A stretch of DNA of 64,000 bases from Bradyrhizobium iriomotense (GTDB lineage: Bacteria > Pseudomonadota > Alphaproteobacteria > Rhizobiales > Xanthobacteraceae). A model generated the notes under the pieces. The model did not search any database. It was not told the DNA's origin and saw nothing but the letters and a program-made list of their open reading frames with translations. Made by a program: the position numbers and the translations under genes. How positions within the stretch are numbered: the stretch's first letter is position 1; every line of letters begins with the position of its first letter. The DNA lies in contig NZ_BSOW01000024.1 in NCBI RefSeq assembly GCF_030160715.1, positions 62,001 through 126,000 of the forward strand, written 5' to 3'. Positions 34,556-43,098 of the stretch are shown here, in pieces.

Positions 34556-36487
34556 TCAGCCTGAGGCCGCGTCGCTGTCGGGAAAGCGCCGCGGGAGTTG
34601 CAGCCGCACGGATGTGCCCGAGGGGGAGGAGCCGAGTTCGAGCTCGGCACCACAACGGCAGGCGCGGCTCTTCATGTTGCGCAGGCCTCGCGCGGTCTGG
34701 CTCGCCCCCGTCGCCTCGCCATTGCCGGCCAGTGCAAAGCCCTGGCCATCGTCCGCGATACTGATCACGCCGCGCCGATCTTGCGGCGCTCCGCCGAGCG
34801 TCTCGATCCTTACCGCGATCTTGCGTGCCTTCGCGTGCTTGACAGCGTTGGTCACGGCTTCGTCCAGGATGCGCACGATCTGGATGACGTGCCATGGCCT
34901 GAGCTCCGGGTGCAGCGGCAGGCCCTGCGGCGTCGTCACGTGCCAGTCGAGCGCGATGTCGTGTGGGCGCAACTGTGCCGCGGCGCGCTCGCGCCATGAG
35001 CCGAGCGCCAGCATCAGATCGCCGCCGATGTCGTCCATCGAATCGATCACGAGCCGCAGATCCTTCAGCGCGGCGCGCGCGGCGTCCGCAATGGGCGCGC
35101 CGTTGCTGCCGCGTTCGGAGAGCGCGACGATGCTGACGAGCTGGCCGCCGAGGCCGTCATGCAGGTCGCGCATCAGCCGGGTGCGCTCGTTGGCGAGGGC
35201 TGCGGCCCGCGCGCGCTCTTCCTCGCGGGCAAAGCTTGCCTTCAATCGCTCCTCGGCCTCGCGCACGCGGGCGATCAGCTGGCCTGCGAAACTGTCGACC
35301 TGGTTCAGCGCGCGGGCAAAGCGCCAGGTCAGGCCCGCGCCGATCGCCACCAGCATCGCCGAATAGGACAGCCGCGAGATGAAGGTGCGTTCGTTGGGCA
35401 GGATCTCGAACACCGACAGCATGTCGTGGCCCCAGCAGGTCAGCACGATGGTGACCGCGCAGCCGAGCGTGAAGCTCGCCGCATCCTGGCGCCGCACCAC
35501 CGCCGCTGCCGTGACGCCGGCCATCAGCAGCAGGCAGATGCCGACCGTCGGGATGCCGAGGAACAGGAAAAGGATGCGCGGCAGCGGCTGGCCTGCGACC
35601 AGCCCGACCACGAACACGGCAAGGCCCGGCGCGAACAGCAGCGTGCCGTAGCGCGGCCAGCGCCAGCCGAAGAACAGCACGGCGAACACCACGATGAGCG
35701 CGCTCTCGATCGGGGCGGAGGCCAGCAGCACGGCGGCGAGTCGCGACGAGTGGGCGGGTGGCACCGGCGGCGGCAGGAACGCCTGGATGACGCCGAGGAC
35801 CATCGCGATCGCCAGCACGCCATAGACCGGTTCGTGGCGCCGCATCAGCCACATGATCGCGAGGATGACCGCCAGGATGGATTGCCAGGCGGAGAACACC
35901 ACGGGCAACGTGACGAACAGCAACGTGCGCGTCTCGTAGGCGCCTCGCAGGTTCTCATCCGGCCCGACATAGACGGTGTCCAGAAAGCCCTTCAACGGCC
36001 CCCACACGAACAGCCGCACCGTGATGGTGTTGGTGCCGTCGCGGAGCAGCGATGACGGGATCGGCGCGATCTCCGGCGTATTGCGGTCGGGCCGGTTGGC
36101 GGTAGGGTCGCGCCGGGAATCGAGGATCACCACGCCGTTGACCGCGACCTCCACGGCGTTGCTGAAGCGTGGCAGGAACACCGACCACGCCGCCGACGCG
36201 TCGACGGTCCTGAAGGTGAAGCTGCCGCTGTAGAGCGGCGGATCCGCGAGCGAGTAGCGCGACGCGGTGAAATGCGGCAACGTCACCGCCCTCGTCACGC
36301 CGTCTTCCTGCAAGCTGAACTCGCTCAACGCGAAATCGTCGGGATCGCTGGGCTGCAATAGCCGCAGCACCAGGATGCAGGCAATGACGATCAGCGCCTG
36401 AAGCAGGAGATAGGGCACGAGCCGCGCCAGTTGTAGCCGCCGGCGCGCTTTTGGCGTCACGAGCGGCTTTACGGCGACCTCGCTCAC
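34556..36487 (-). CDS. 7TM sensor histidine kinase (7TMR-DISM type, NarX/DesK family core)
   Basis: A membrane kinase of 643 aa. TM1 is at about 22-42, then an extracytoplasmic beta-rich domain of about 150 residues (45-190) like DISM extracellular domains, then seven hydrophobic helices (about 190-395). A coiled linker (AEERLKASFAREEERARAA) leads to the HisKA_3 motif RLMRDLHDGLGGQL, with phospho-His near 440, and a C-terminal ATPase with DEAVTNAVKHAKA and DDGQGF. The start is GTG at 36487, overlapping the regulator stop. It senses an external or membrane signal and phosphorylates the NarL-type regulator upstream. Confidence 0.92.
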   Translation of the reverse strand: MSEVAVKPLVTPKARRRLQLARLVPYLLLQALIVIACILVLRLLQPSDPDDFALSEFSLQEDGVTRAVTLPHFTASRYSLADPPLYSGSFTFRTVDASAAWSVFLPRFSNAVEVAVNGVVILDSRRDPTANRPDRNTPEIAPIPSSLLRDGTNTITVRLFVWGPLKGFLDTVYVGPDENLRGAYETRTLLFVTLPVVFSAWQSILAVILAIMWLMRRHEPVYGVLAIAMVLGVIQAFLPPPVPPAHSSRLAAVLLASAPIESALIVVFAVLFFGWRWPRYGTLLFAPGLAVFVVGLVAGQPLPRILFLFLGIPTVGICLLLMAGVTAAAVVRRQDAASFTLGCAVTIVLTCWGHDMLSVFEILPNERTFISRLSYSAMLVAIGAGLTWRFARALNQVDSFAGQLIARVREAEERLKASFAREEERARAAALANERTRLMRDLHDGLGGQLVSIVALSERGSNGAPIADAARAALKDLRLVIDSMDDIGGDLMLALGSWRERAAAQLRPHDIALDWHVTTPQGLPLHPELRPWHVIQIVRILDEAVTNAVKHAKARKIAVRIETLGGAPQDRRGVISIADDGQGFALAGNGEATGASQTARGLRNMKSRACRCGAELELGSSPSGTSVRLQLPRRFPDSDAASG

Positions 36488-37167
36488 AGTTTGATCAGGC
36501 CCTGCTGCACCGCCTCGAACACCGCCTCGCTGCGCGTATGCACCTCGAGCTTGCGATAGATGTTCTTGATGTGGCCGGGCACGGTCTGGCGCGACAGGCC
36601 CAGATGGCTCGCGATCTCGGCGTAGCTGAATCCCTTGGCAATGCCCCAGAGGATGTCGATCTCGCGCGGGGTGAGCCTTGCGGTGTTGAGCACCGGCCCC
36701 GGTGGCGGCTCGGCGGTGGTTTGCGCAGTACCTTGCGTTCTGCGCACGATGAAGCGTGCGATCGAGGCCGAGATCGGCGAATGCCCGGCGACGAGCTCGC
36801 GCACGGTGGTGGCGATATCGGTCGGGAAGGCGTCCTTCAGCAGATAGCCGGTGGCGCCGACCGTGATCGCGGAGATCACGCTTTCCTCGTCGCCGAGCGC
36901 GGAGATCACCATGATCTCGGTGTCGGGAAAGCGCTGCCGCGTCTCGCGGATCAGCTCGATGCCGTGGCCGTCCGGCAGGCGGAGGTCGGTCAGGAGCACC
37001 CGCGGCGCGCGTGAGTTCAGGGCCTGGCGCGCTTCACCGAGCGTGCCGGCCGTGCGCACCTCGTACTCCGCCTTGATCAGCGCATCCTGCAAGCGCCAAC
37101 AGGTCGGTGCATCATCCTCGACGAGGAGGATGGTGATCCCTGCAGGAGCCTCGTCCTGTTCCGTCAT
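36484..37167 (-). CDS. NarL/LuxR-type response regulator
   Basis: A 227-aa two-component regulator. The start at 37167 (MTEQDEAPAG) begins the receiver: ILLVEDDAPT, phosphoacceptor Asp61 in LLTDLRLPDG, and Lys in GYLLKDAFP (about 110). A Pro-rich linker leads to the LuxR-type helix-turn-helix (about 165-220) with LTPREIDILWGIAKGFSYAEIASHLGLSRQTV. The kinase gene overlaps its stop by four bases (GTGA), so the pair is one coupled unit. Target genes are unknown; it is divergent from the DUF900 hydrolase, a plausible target. Confidence 0.94.
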   Translation of the reverse strand: MTEQDEAPAGITILLVEDDAPTCWRLQDALIKAEYEVRTAGTLGEARQALNSRAPRVLLTDLRLPDGHGIELIRETRQRFPDTEIMVISALGDEESVISAITVGATGYLLKDAFPTDIATTVRELVAGHSPISASIARFIVRRTQGTAQTTAEPPPGPVLNTARLTPREIDILWGIAKGFSYAEIASHLGLSRQTVPGHIKNIYRKLEVHTRSEAVFEAVQQGLIKL

Positions 37168-37475
37168 GGCAAAAACCCCGACCGCGTGTCCCCCGCGGCG
37201 CAAAACCGAGCTTAGCCGCGCCGTGCCAGTTGCGACACCCATAATCATGGGGCGGAGGCAAACCGGCGCGGGCCGCGCAGGGCGTGCGAGACGAAAGATA
37301 CACGTTTTAATTGACGGCGCGGATCGGCGCGCGATAAGTTTCTGTGGCGGCAAGGCCGTCAGCTCTTTGATCGAGACCGACCGCGGGGCCGCGTCGGGCG
37401 TTCGGGCTTTTTGCTTCGACGTTGCGTCCTGATCGATGCTCTCCCGGAAAGCGTCAACCATGTGAGACGGGTCCA
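37168..37475. promoter_or_regulatory. Divergent control region of the two-component and hydrolase genes
   Basis: No gene is supported in these 308 bases. A CCATAATCATGGGGCGG patch lies at about 37240-37256 and an AT-rich TACACGTTTTAATTGACG at about 37300-37316, the most promoter-like element. No clear palindrome or named operator was found. This region must drive both the kinase-regulator unit leftward and the hydrolase rightward. Confidence 0.4.
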
Positions 37476-38441
37476 ATGAAGTACTGGATCAGTTTGCGAA
37501 AGGTGTCCGGCGGCGTATTCACCGATGAGATCGAGCTCGGCCCGGCTCGCTATCTCGCAGTGCCCGACAACGAAACGCCCGGGCCCCAGCATCAGATCAC
37601 GCAGACGCAGTGGATTCGCCAGATCATGGCGCTCTTTCCACCCGATCCGAACTATCCCGACGATGGGCCGAGCGGCGATGTTCTCTTCTTCGTGCACGGC
37701 TACAACAACACCGTTGCCACTGTCGACCAGCGTCACAAGCAGATCCAGGCCGGGCTGACGGCGAACCAGTTCGCCTGCCAGGTGATCAGCTTCGACTGGC
37801 CTTCAGGTGATCTGGCGCTCGCCTATCTCAGGGACCGCGACCACGCACGTATCACCGCCGTGCGGCTGGTCAGCGCCGGGATTAAGCTGTTCGTACGGAC
37901 CCAGAAGGAGAAGTGCGACATCAATGTCCACGTTCTCGGTCATTCAACGGGGGCCTATCTCATTCGCGAGGCGTTTGATCATGCCGACGATGGACAGGCC
38001 ACCGCGACGGCGTGGACGGCCGGCCAGCTCGTGCTGATCGCCGGCGACGTGTCGGCGTCGTCGTTCTCCGCAGGAAATCCGGAAACCGAGAGCACTTACC
38101 GGCACTGCTACCGTCTGACCAACTTCTTCAATGGCTATGATCAGATACTGCAAATATCCAACGTGAAGCGCGTCGGCCTGTCGCCGCGCGTCGGTCGCGT
38201 CGGATTGCCGGCCGATGCGCCGACGAAGGCGGTCAACGTCAATTGCTCGGACCACTTTCACGCGACCTACCCCCCGACCGGCAACGTCACTCTCGACGCA
38301 GTGACCTCGCATTCGTGGTACTTCTCCGACTCCACCTTTCACCGTGATCTCGCGACCACGCTAAAAGGCGCGATCGACCGCACGTTGATCCCGACCCGCA
38401 ACATCGCGCCGCTGACCGGCGCGCAGGCGCTGACGTCATAG
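37476..38441 (+). CDS. Alpha/beta hydrolase, DUF900 type
   Basis: A 321-aa enzyme from the start at 37476 (MKYWISLRKVSGG). It shows an alpha/beta-hydrolase pattern: VLFFVHGYNNTV (oxyanion region, residues 69-80), CQVISFDWPSGDL (about 101-113) and the nucleophile elbow VHVLGHSTGAY with Ser157. FHRDLATTLKG near the C-terminus could carry the catalytic His. No signal peptide is seen, so it is probably cytoplasmic. Substrate unknown. It is divergent from the response regulator. Confidence 0.82.
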   Translation: MKYWISLRKVSGGVFTDEIELGPARYLAVPDNETPGPQHQITQTQWIRQIMALFPPDPNYPDDGPSGDVLFFVHGYNNTVATVDQRHKQIQAGLTANQFACQVISFDWPSGDLALAYLRDRDHARITAVRLVSAGIKLFVRTQKEKCDINVHVLGHSTGAYLIREAFDHADDGQATATAWTAGQLVLIAGDVSASSFSAGNPETESTYRHCYRLTNFFNGYDQILQISNVKRVGLSPRVGRVGLPADAPTKAVNVNCSDHFHATYPPTGNVTLDAVTSHSWYFSDSTFHRDLATTLKGAIDRTLIPTRNIAPLTGAQALTS

Positions 38442-38507
38442 GCGACGTCTTTCGGCGGCAGGCCGGCAGACGCCCGGGCGAGATGCTCCGGGCGTCCGTC
38501 AGACAAC

Positions 38508-38759
38508 TTACCTTCCGTTCCCGCGGCAGCCGCCATTGGGGCCGACGTGGTAGCCGCGCGGGCAGGCGTGGGCGGCGGGGTTGGCGTAGTTCTTCAGGCA
38601 GCCACCATAGGGGCCGCGATGCCAGCCCGCGCCGCAGCCGCCGGCGACCGCGACGATGTCGCTCGTCGCGAGGGCCCTGACCGGCGCAAGGGGCACGGCC
38701 TCGGCGGAGCCGGTGATCGCGGCGAGCGCGAAGGCGGCGGCAAGGATGTGTCGCATCAT
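38508..38759 (-). CDS. Small secreted GCG/Cys-Gly-rich protein, 83 aa
   Basis: The start at 38759 (MMRHILAAAF) has GGAG eight bases upstream. A signal peptide ends near AEAV. The mature part carries the Bradyrhizobium-type Gly/Cys motif GGCGAGWHRGPYGGCLKN (about 51-69) and repeats of PNGGC, like the GCG_CRPN prefix-to-repeat proteins. Probably envelope-located; role unknown. The next gene upstream on this strand (38782-39024) ends 22 bases before it, so they form a small operon. Confidence 0.8.
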   Translation of the reverse strand: MMRHILAAAFALAAITGSAEAVPLAPVRALATSDIVAVAGGCGAGWHRGPYGGCLKNYANPAAHACPRGYHVGPNGGCRGNGR

Positions 38760-38781
38760 GTGCTGTTCTCCGTCCGGCGCC

Positions 38782-39024
38782 TCAATGCGTGGCGGCAAAG
38801 GCGATGCCGGCGCGCACTTCGGCGATCGCCTGGTCGATCAGGCCGAGCGCCTTCTCGCGGTGGCCGCCCTTGTTCGGTTGAGCCTTGGCTAGCTCGACGC
38901 GGGCCTGTTGCAGGATCGTGACGCTCTCGTCCATATGCGGCTGGGCGCCGATTGCGTAGCCGATGCCGAGGCTTGCGGCGATCGCCGCGCCGAGCGTGAG
39001 GCTGCGGGGTAGAGAAGTTCGCAT
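38782..39024 (-). CDS. Small secreted protein of unknown function, 80 aa
   Basis: A signal peptide (LTLGAAIAASLGIGYAIG) precedes a helical region (MDESVTILQQARVELAKAQPNKGGHREKALGLIDQAIAEVRAG). The start at 39024 has a strong ribosome-binding site, CTGGAGGAGAC. The helical repeat-like composition suggests a small coiled or four-helix protein of the periplasm. It is the first gene of a two-gene operon with the GCG protein. The family is not recognised. Confidence 0.78.
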   Translation of the reverse strand: MRTSLPRSLTLGAAIAASLGIGYAIGAQPHMDESVTILQQARVELAKAQPNKGGHREKALGLIDQAIAEVRAGIAFAATH

Positions 39025-39124
39025 GTCGTTGTCTCCTCCAGCGGGCGTCAGGCGGCGGCCGCCCGGATGCCGGGATGCGCCGGCGCATCCGCGGCCTGAA
39101 TAAGGCGCTAGCCAGCGCGCCGTC

Positions 39125-39170
39125 TTGGACTGTCCGGCGTCGAACGATTCCGGGTTTGGACTGACCGGCG
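39125..39170. promoter_or_regulatory. Two 15-bp direct repeats, AraC-type operator candidate
   Basis: TTGGACTGTCCGGCG at 39125-39139 and TTGGACTGACCGGCG at 39156-39170 differ at one base and are 31 bp apart, three helical turns, so both face the same side of the DNA. They lie in the 290-bp gap between the small operon (leftward) and the AraC gene (rightward). Direct repeats in phase are the usual AraC-family arrangement. Confidence 0.55.
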
Positions 39171-39314
39171 CTGTTTAAATCACGTCATCGTGCTGATAGC
39201 CTGACGGGGCTGTTCACCGGGCATTCAGTCCGCGCCCGGCAAATTCGTGCCCTTTCTTGCTTCGTTTCTTGCCAAGTATCTCTTCAAAGTCCTTTCCCCA
39301 AAATTCCTTCCCCG

Positions 39315-40274
39315 ATGCCCGTCGTCCGGAAAGCGTTATCGACCGATATGCTGCCGCAGGGCCTGTCCGAGCGGCAGCGCTTCATCCGCTTTGCGGAATT
39401 GTTCGAGCATTTCTCCAACACCGGTGAGCTCGATCCCGCGTCCGACGTGCCGTTTCGCGCCGCGATGAACTCGATCCACATCGGCACTACCATGCTCGGC
39501 CGCTGCGACGGCAGCTTCGTCACCGTGCGGCGCGAGAAGCGGCAGGTGATCGAGACCGGCGACGACCGCTTCTGCCTCGTGCGCAACACCGGCGATCGCG
39601 CCTCCTATGTGGGCCACCGCGGCCGCGAGATCAGCTTGCGGCCGGGGTCGATGGTGCTGCTCAAGCTCGACGAGCCGTTCTTCGCCGCTGACGGCACGAA
39701 CCACAAGCGCTTCACCAACGTGCATCTGCCGGTCGCGACGCTGCGCGCGATGGTCGCCGACGTCGATGAGCTGGTCGGACAGGAGCTGGCGCCCGGCGGC
39801 GCGCTGTCGCTGGCGATGGACTACAGCGATCTTCTCCTGCGCCATCCCGCCGCCGTCGACGAGGCCGGCATGGCGATTGCGGCTCATCTGCTCGATCTCG
39901 CGGCGCTCGGGCTCGGCGCACGTGCCGATGTCGCGTCCGCCGCAAGGCGGCGCGGCCTGCGCGCCGTGCGGCTCCAGGCCGTATTAGCGATCCTGCAAGC
40001 GCGTTTCCATGAGCCGGATTTTTCCGCGCACAAGCTCGCCGCGGCCGCCGGTCTTTCCGAGCGCTACGTCAACGAGCTGCTCTTTGAGGCCGGCGCCAGC
40101 TTCACCACGCGCTTGAACGAGCTGCGCCTGCGCAAGGCCGCCGATCTGCTGGCCCGGAGCGAGGGGCGCATCAGCGACATTGTGTTCGCCTGTGGCTTCA
40201 ATGATCTGTCCTATTTCAACCGCAGCTTCCGCCGCCGCTTTGGCCTGACGCCGACGGCGGCAAGGGGGAGGTGA
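39315..40274 (+). CDS. AraC-family transcriptional regulator
   Basis: A 319-aa regulator. The N-terminal effector-binding domain (about 1-190) resembles the AraC_binding_2 type with cupin-like segments (TTMLGRCDGSFVTVRREKRQ). The C-terminal double helix-turn-helix is complete: HKLAAAAGLSERYVNELLF (about 242-260) and the second motif ISDIVFACGFNDLSYFNRSFRRRFGLTP (about 285-312). The ligand is unknown. Two in-phase direct repeats lie upstream, at 39125-39170, so it may act on itself or on the divergent small operon. Confidence 0.92.
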   Translation: MPVVRKALSTDMLPQGLSERQRFIRFAELFEHFSNTGELDPASDVPFRAAMNSIHIGTTMLGRCDGSFVTVRREKRQVIETGDDRFCLVRNTGDRASYVGHRGREISLRPGSMVLLKLDEPFFAADGTNHKRFTNVHLPVATLRAMVADVDELVGQELAPGGALSLAMDYSDLLLRHPAAVDEAGMAIAAHLLDLAALGLGARADVASAARRRGLRAVRLQAVLAILQARFHEPDFSAHKLAAAAGLSERYVNELLFEAGASFTTRLNELRLRKAADLLARSEGRISDIVFACGFNDLSYFNRSFRRRFGLTPTAARGR

Positions 40275-40312
40275 GCGGGGAGCTTCGTCGCGTGGGTTGG
40301 CGTAGGCGCAAC

Positions 40313-40504
40313 TCAGCTCGAGGAGCGATCACGCAACCCTTCGACACCTTCCGCGCGGAACCGCTTGACCCATTTGGCAACGGTCTTCGGTGTCGTGTTG
40401 AACTGGTCGGCCGCGTCCGCCTTACTCAGCCCGCCATCGACCACGCTTCGCACCATCGCCTCTCGACCTTTGGGCGTCAAAGGCGCATTCTTGTGGACGT
40501 TCAT
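40313..40504 (-). pseudogene. IS481-family transposase remnant (N-terminal fragment)
   Basis: The frame from 40504 encodes MNVHKNAPLTPKGREAMV and FNTTPKTVAKWVKRFRAE, the leucine-zipper and helix-turn-helix start of IS481 transposases, then stops after DRSSS at about residue 63, where a full enzyme has some 300 more. The catalytic DDE part is missing. On the same strand TGTCCATCTGGTCTGA just upstream (40569 leftward) may be the original terminal inverted repeat. The element is a dead left end lying after the AraC gene. Confidence 0.85.
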
Positions 40505-40598
40505 CTGGTCTTTCCTTGGAACACTGAAGCTTCGTAACCTCAGCTTCCTCGGTTCAGACCAGATGGACAACCTCCTGAGACAGCAAAGTTAACCCACC

Positions 40599-40832
40599 CT
40601 ACGACGCCTCCACCCGCGGCGGCGGATAGCGCCTTGCCAGCATCGACAGCGACAGATGCCGCTCTTCCTGCGGCAGCTCGAGATAGGCCAGCACCTGCGC
40701 CCGCTTCCAGCCGTCGACGCCAAAATCCATCGTCATCCATTTCTGCGGCTCGGGGCCTTCGAGCCCGCGCACCCAGACGAAATAGCGGGGAAGGTCGCCG
40801 GCTTCTCCTTCGGTCGCGCGTCGTCTGGCCAT
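40599..40832 (-). CDS. Small protein of unknown function, 77 aa
   Basis: From the start at 40832 (MARRRATEGEAG) the protein has an aromatic-rich core (YFVWVRGLEGPEPQKWMTMDF, about 16-37) and a helical end (RAQVLAYLELPQEERHLSLSMLARRYPPP). No signal or TM segment. The pattern looks like a small cytoplasmic protein conserved in related genomes, but no family name is known to me. It lies between the IS remnant and the tRNA. Confidence 0.65.
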   Translation of the reverse strand: MARRRATEGEAGDLPRYFVWVRGLEGPEPQKWMTMDFGVDGWKRAQVLAYLELPQEERHLSLSMLARRYPPPRVEAS

Positions 40833-41006
40833 CAAGCTGCTCGCTGGGTGGAGACCAATCGCGGGAGAATATAGGCGGGCGAGATGATTGCTAGGGGAGG
40901 GGCCATGGCCCGTCTTGCCAAGAGGCTTCGCCGGGCAAGCTTCGTCGCTTCGCTACGAGAGGCGGCATCGGCTCGCCAAGCCGTAGCTCGCGCAGCGAGC
41001 GAAGGC

Positions 41007-41091
41007 TGGTGCCCCTGGCCGGAATCGAACCAGCACTCCTTGCGGAACTCGATTTTGAGTCGAGCGCGTCTACCAGTTCCGCCACAGGGGC
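41007..41091 (-). tRNA. tRNA-Leu (anticodon CAA)
   Basis: Read on the minus strand: acceptor stem GCCCCTG pairs with CAGGGGC, the anticodon stem is CTCGA/TCGAG around CTCAAAA (anticodon CAA), the T arm is GCTGGTTCGATTCCGGC, a long class-II variable arm is present, and CCA is encoded. The length of 85 bases with CCA suits leucine tRNA. No integrase or attachment repeat lies next to it. Confidence 0.95.
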
Positions 41092-41245
41092 CCTCGGTCG
41101 GCCCGTGGCTGGGCGTCGCGAAGCCGGCGGACTATAGCCATGGAAAAGACGGGGTCAACCCGCGCCAAAGTGATGTCGGGCGTTCTCGACAGGGCCGTCG
41201 GCGGAGGCTAGAGGCTAGACCCAATCCTTCACCTCTGAGGCCGTC

Positions 41246-41788
41246 GTGACGACGAATAGTGCTGCAATACCAGCCTCCCGCCCGGCCGCCGCCAATCCGG
41301 CGCTCACGGCCTCGGCGGCCGTCACCCTGATCGCGGCCGCGACGATTGCGGGCGCCTGGTTCTTCCAGCTCGTGCTTGAGATCCTGCCCTGTCCGCTGTG
41401 CCTGGAGCAGCGCTACGCCTACTATCTGGCGATCCCGCTCGGTGCGCTCACGGCGCTTGCCGCGAGAGGTGGCGCGTCGCGGCCGCTGCTGCTTGTCGGG
41501 CTTGCCGTGCTCGCGCTGGCGACACTGGCCAATGTCGGCCTCGGCACCTACCACGCCGGGGTCGAATGGGGCTTTTGGAAGGGCCCGACCGATTGCTCCG
41601 GTCCCGTCGTCAATCTCGGCAGCGCCAAGGATCTGTTGTCGCGGCTCGACACGGTGAAGGTGATCCGCTGCGACGAGGTGCAATGGCGCTTTCTCGGCCT
41701 CTCCCTCGCCGGCTACAACGTGCTGATCTCGCTCGCGATGGCGGCGATCGCGGCATGGGGATTTGTGGCGACGGCAAAGCGGGCGTAG
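41246..41788 (+). CDS. dsbB: Disulfide bond formation protein DsbB
   Basis: An inner-membrane quinone reductase that reoxidises DsbA, 180 aa. Four TM helices are visible. The first periplasmic pair is CPLC (Cys49, Cys52), the second is Cys117 (GPTDCSGP) and Cys142 (VIRCDEVQW), as in the family. The start is GTG at 41246 with CTGAGG five bases upstream. It is a paralogue-free gene lying about 4 kb from the DsbA-like gene at 45789, a possible partner. Confidence 0.93.
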   Translation: MTTNSAAIPASRPAAANPALTASAAVTLIAAATIAGAWFFQLVLEILPCPLCLEQRYAYYLAIPLGALTALAARGGASRPLLLVGLAVLALATLANVGLGTYHAGVEWGFWKGPTDCSGPVVNLGSAKDLLSRLDTVKVIRCDEVQWRFLGLSLAGYNVLISLAMAAIAAWGFVATAKRA

Positions 41789-41924
41789 CTGCCGTAAGGG
41801 GGCAAAGGCGCGTCAGCGCCGTGCCCACCATCTTTCCCCGAGCATGGCAGACGTGGCGGGCACGCTTCCGCCTTCGCTCTTCGAGCTACGGCGGACAAGT
41901 CGCTTTGCCCGCCCTACGAAGCTG
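41789..41924. repeat. Intergenic repeat-like stretch between convergent genes
   Basis: The stretch includes GCGCGTCAGCGCCGTGCCCACC and GTGGCGGGCACGCTTCC, which can pair (GTGCCCAC with GTGG.GGGCAC), and CTTTGCCCGCCCTACG. I see no gene. It looks like a degenerate member of the interspersed repeats, or a bidirectional terminator. Confidence 0.4.
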
Positions 41925-43010
41925 TCAATCATCCACATCGTCCTGCGTGCGCCCGAACAGGTGCACGATGCCGGGGGTTGCGATGGTCACGAACACGAAG
42001 CGTGACAGATGATGCGCGCCGACGAAGATCGGGTCGATGTGCAGGGTCAGCGCCAGCGCCAGCATGGCGTCCATCGCGCCCGGCGCGAAGGCGACGATGA
42101 CGTCGGAAAACTTCACATGGGTCGTCAGCACGACGATCGCGACGAAGATGCCGGAGATCGCGATCGCGATCGCAAACGAGCCGAGCGCCGCGTTGATGTG
42201 GCCGGCGAGGGTCTTGATCTTCATCCGCGCAAAGCGGCTGCCGATCAGCGCGCCGATGCCGACCAGCGCCACGCCGCGCACCCAGTTCGGCAGGCCGCCT
42301 TCGACCCATCCCGCCCCGTGCAGCACGCTTGAGGCGATCATCGCGCCGAACATCCAGCTCGCGGGGAATTTGGCGAGCCGCAACAGCAGCGATAGCGCGA
42401 GCGAGGCGACGACGAGAATCAGGAGCTCGAACGGCGAGGCGATCGTGGTCGTCAGCGACGGCGCCGCCGAGGGCGCGACGCCCGCGATCGCCAGCACCAG
42501 CGGCAGCGCCGCGGTGAGGATGATCACGCGCATGGTCTGCACCACTGCGATCCCCGGCAGATCGGCGCCGCGCTCGACCGCCAGAATCGTGATCTGCGAC
42601 AGCGCGCCGGGGCTTCCGGCGAGAAAGGCCGAGGTGCGGTCCCAGCCATGGATGCGTTGCAGGTAATAGCTCGAGCCGAAGGTCGAGCAGAAGGTCGCAA
42701 GCGCGAGCAGTCCGATCGTCAGCGGATAGGCGCTGACCTGCTGGATCAGATGACGCGAAACGACGGACCCCAGGGAGATGCCGAGCAGCACCAGCACGGT
42801 CTGCGTCAGGATCGGCGGCACCGCGAGCGGGCGGCCGGCGATTGCGGCGATCCCGACCGCGATCATGGCGCCCGAGATCAGTCCGCCCGGCAGGTTAGCG
42901 AACAGGAAGACCAGTCCGCCGACTGTGCCGATGACCAGCGCCTCGACGGCGCTCAAAACCTTGGCGCGGGACGGCAGCTGAAAGGGCAGGGAGGCGGTGA
43001 TTTGCTTCAC
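41925..43010 (-). CDS. AbrB-family integral membrane protein
   Basis: A 361-aa protein with about ten hydrophobic helices in two internally similar halves, each containing the family motif: ISGAMIAVGIAAIAGRP (about 45-61) and ASWMFGAMIASSVLHGAG (about 215-232), plus AFLAGSPGALSQITILAVE (about 125-143) and VIVAFAPGAMDAMLALAL (about 305-322). This is the AbrB/putative ammonia monooxygenase Pfam family, which has no enzyme activity shown; the AbrB name derives from a regulator gene. Possibly a small-molecule transporter. Convergent with dsbB. Confidence 0.88.
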   Translation of the reverse strand: MKQITASLPFQLPSRAKVLSAVEALVIGTVGGLVFLFANLPGGLISGAMIAVGIAAIAGRPLAVPPILTQTVLVLLGISLGSVVSRHLIQQVSAYPLTIGLLALATFCSTFGSSYYLQRIHGWDRTSAFLAGSPGALSQITILAVERGADLPGIAVVQTMRVIILTAALPLVLAIAGVAPSAAPSLTTTIASPFELLILVVASLALSLLLRLAKFPASWMFGAMIASSVLHGAGWVEGGLPNWVRGVALVGIGALIGSRFARMKIKTLAGHINAALGSFAIAIAISGIFVAIVVLTTHVKFSDVIVAFAPGAMDAMLALALTLHIDPIFVGAHHLSRFVFVTIATPGIVHLFGRTQDDVDD

Positions 43011-43098
43011 ACCGCCTTATGGCAAATCGGAAAGACGCGCACAATTGCAGCCATGTCATGCCGCAATGCGCGCGCCTCTCAGAGCGAATGTGACGGAA

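Noticed and set aside
40599..41245. The tRNA-Leu gene near the IS remnant as a genomic island boundary
   Set aside because: No integrase, no duplicated tRNA 3' end and no change in gene type beyond it.
41925..43010. Ammonia monooxygenase, the name often attached to this AbrB-type family
   Set aside because: No copper or monooxygenase subunit signatures; the sequence is a two-fold repeated polytopic membrane protein.
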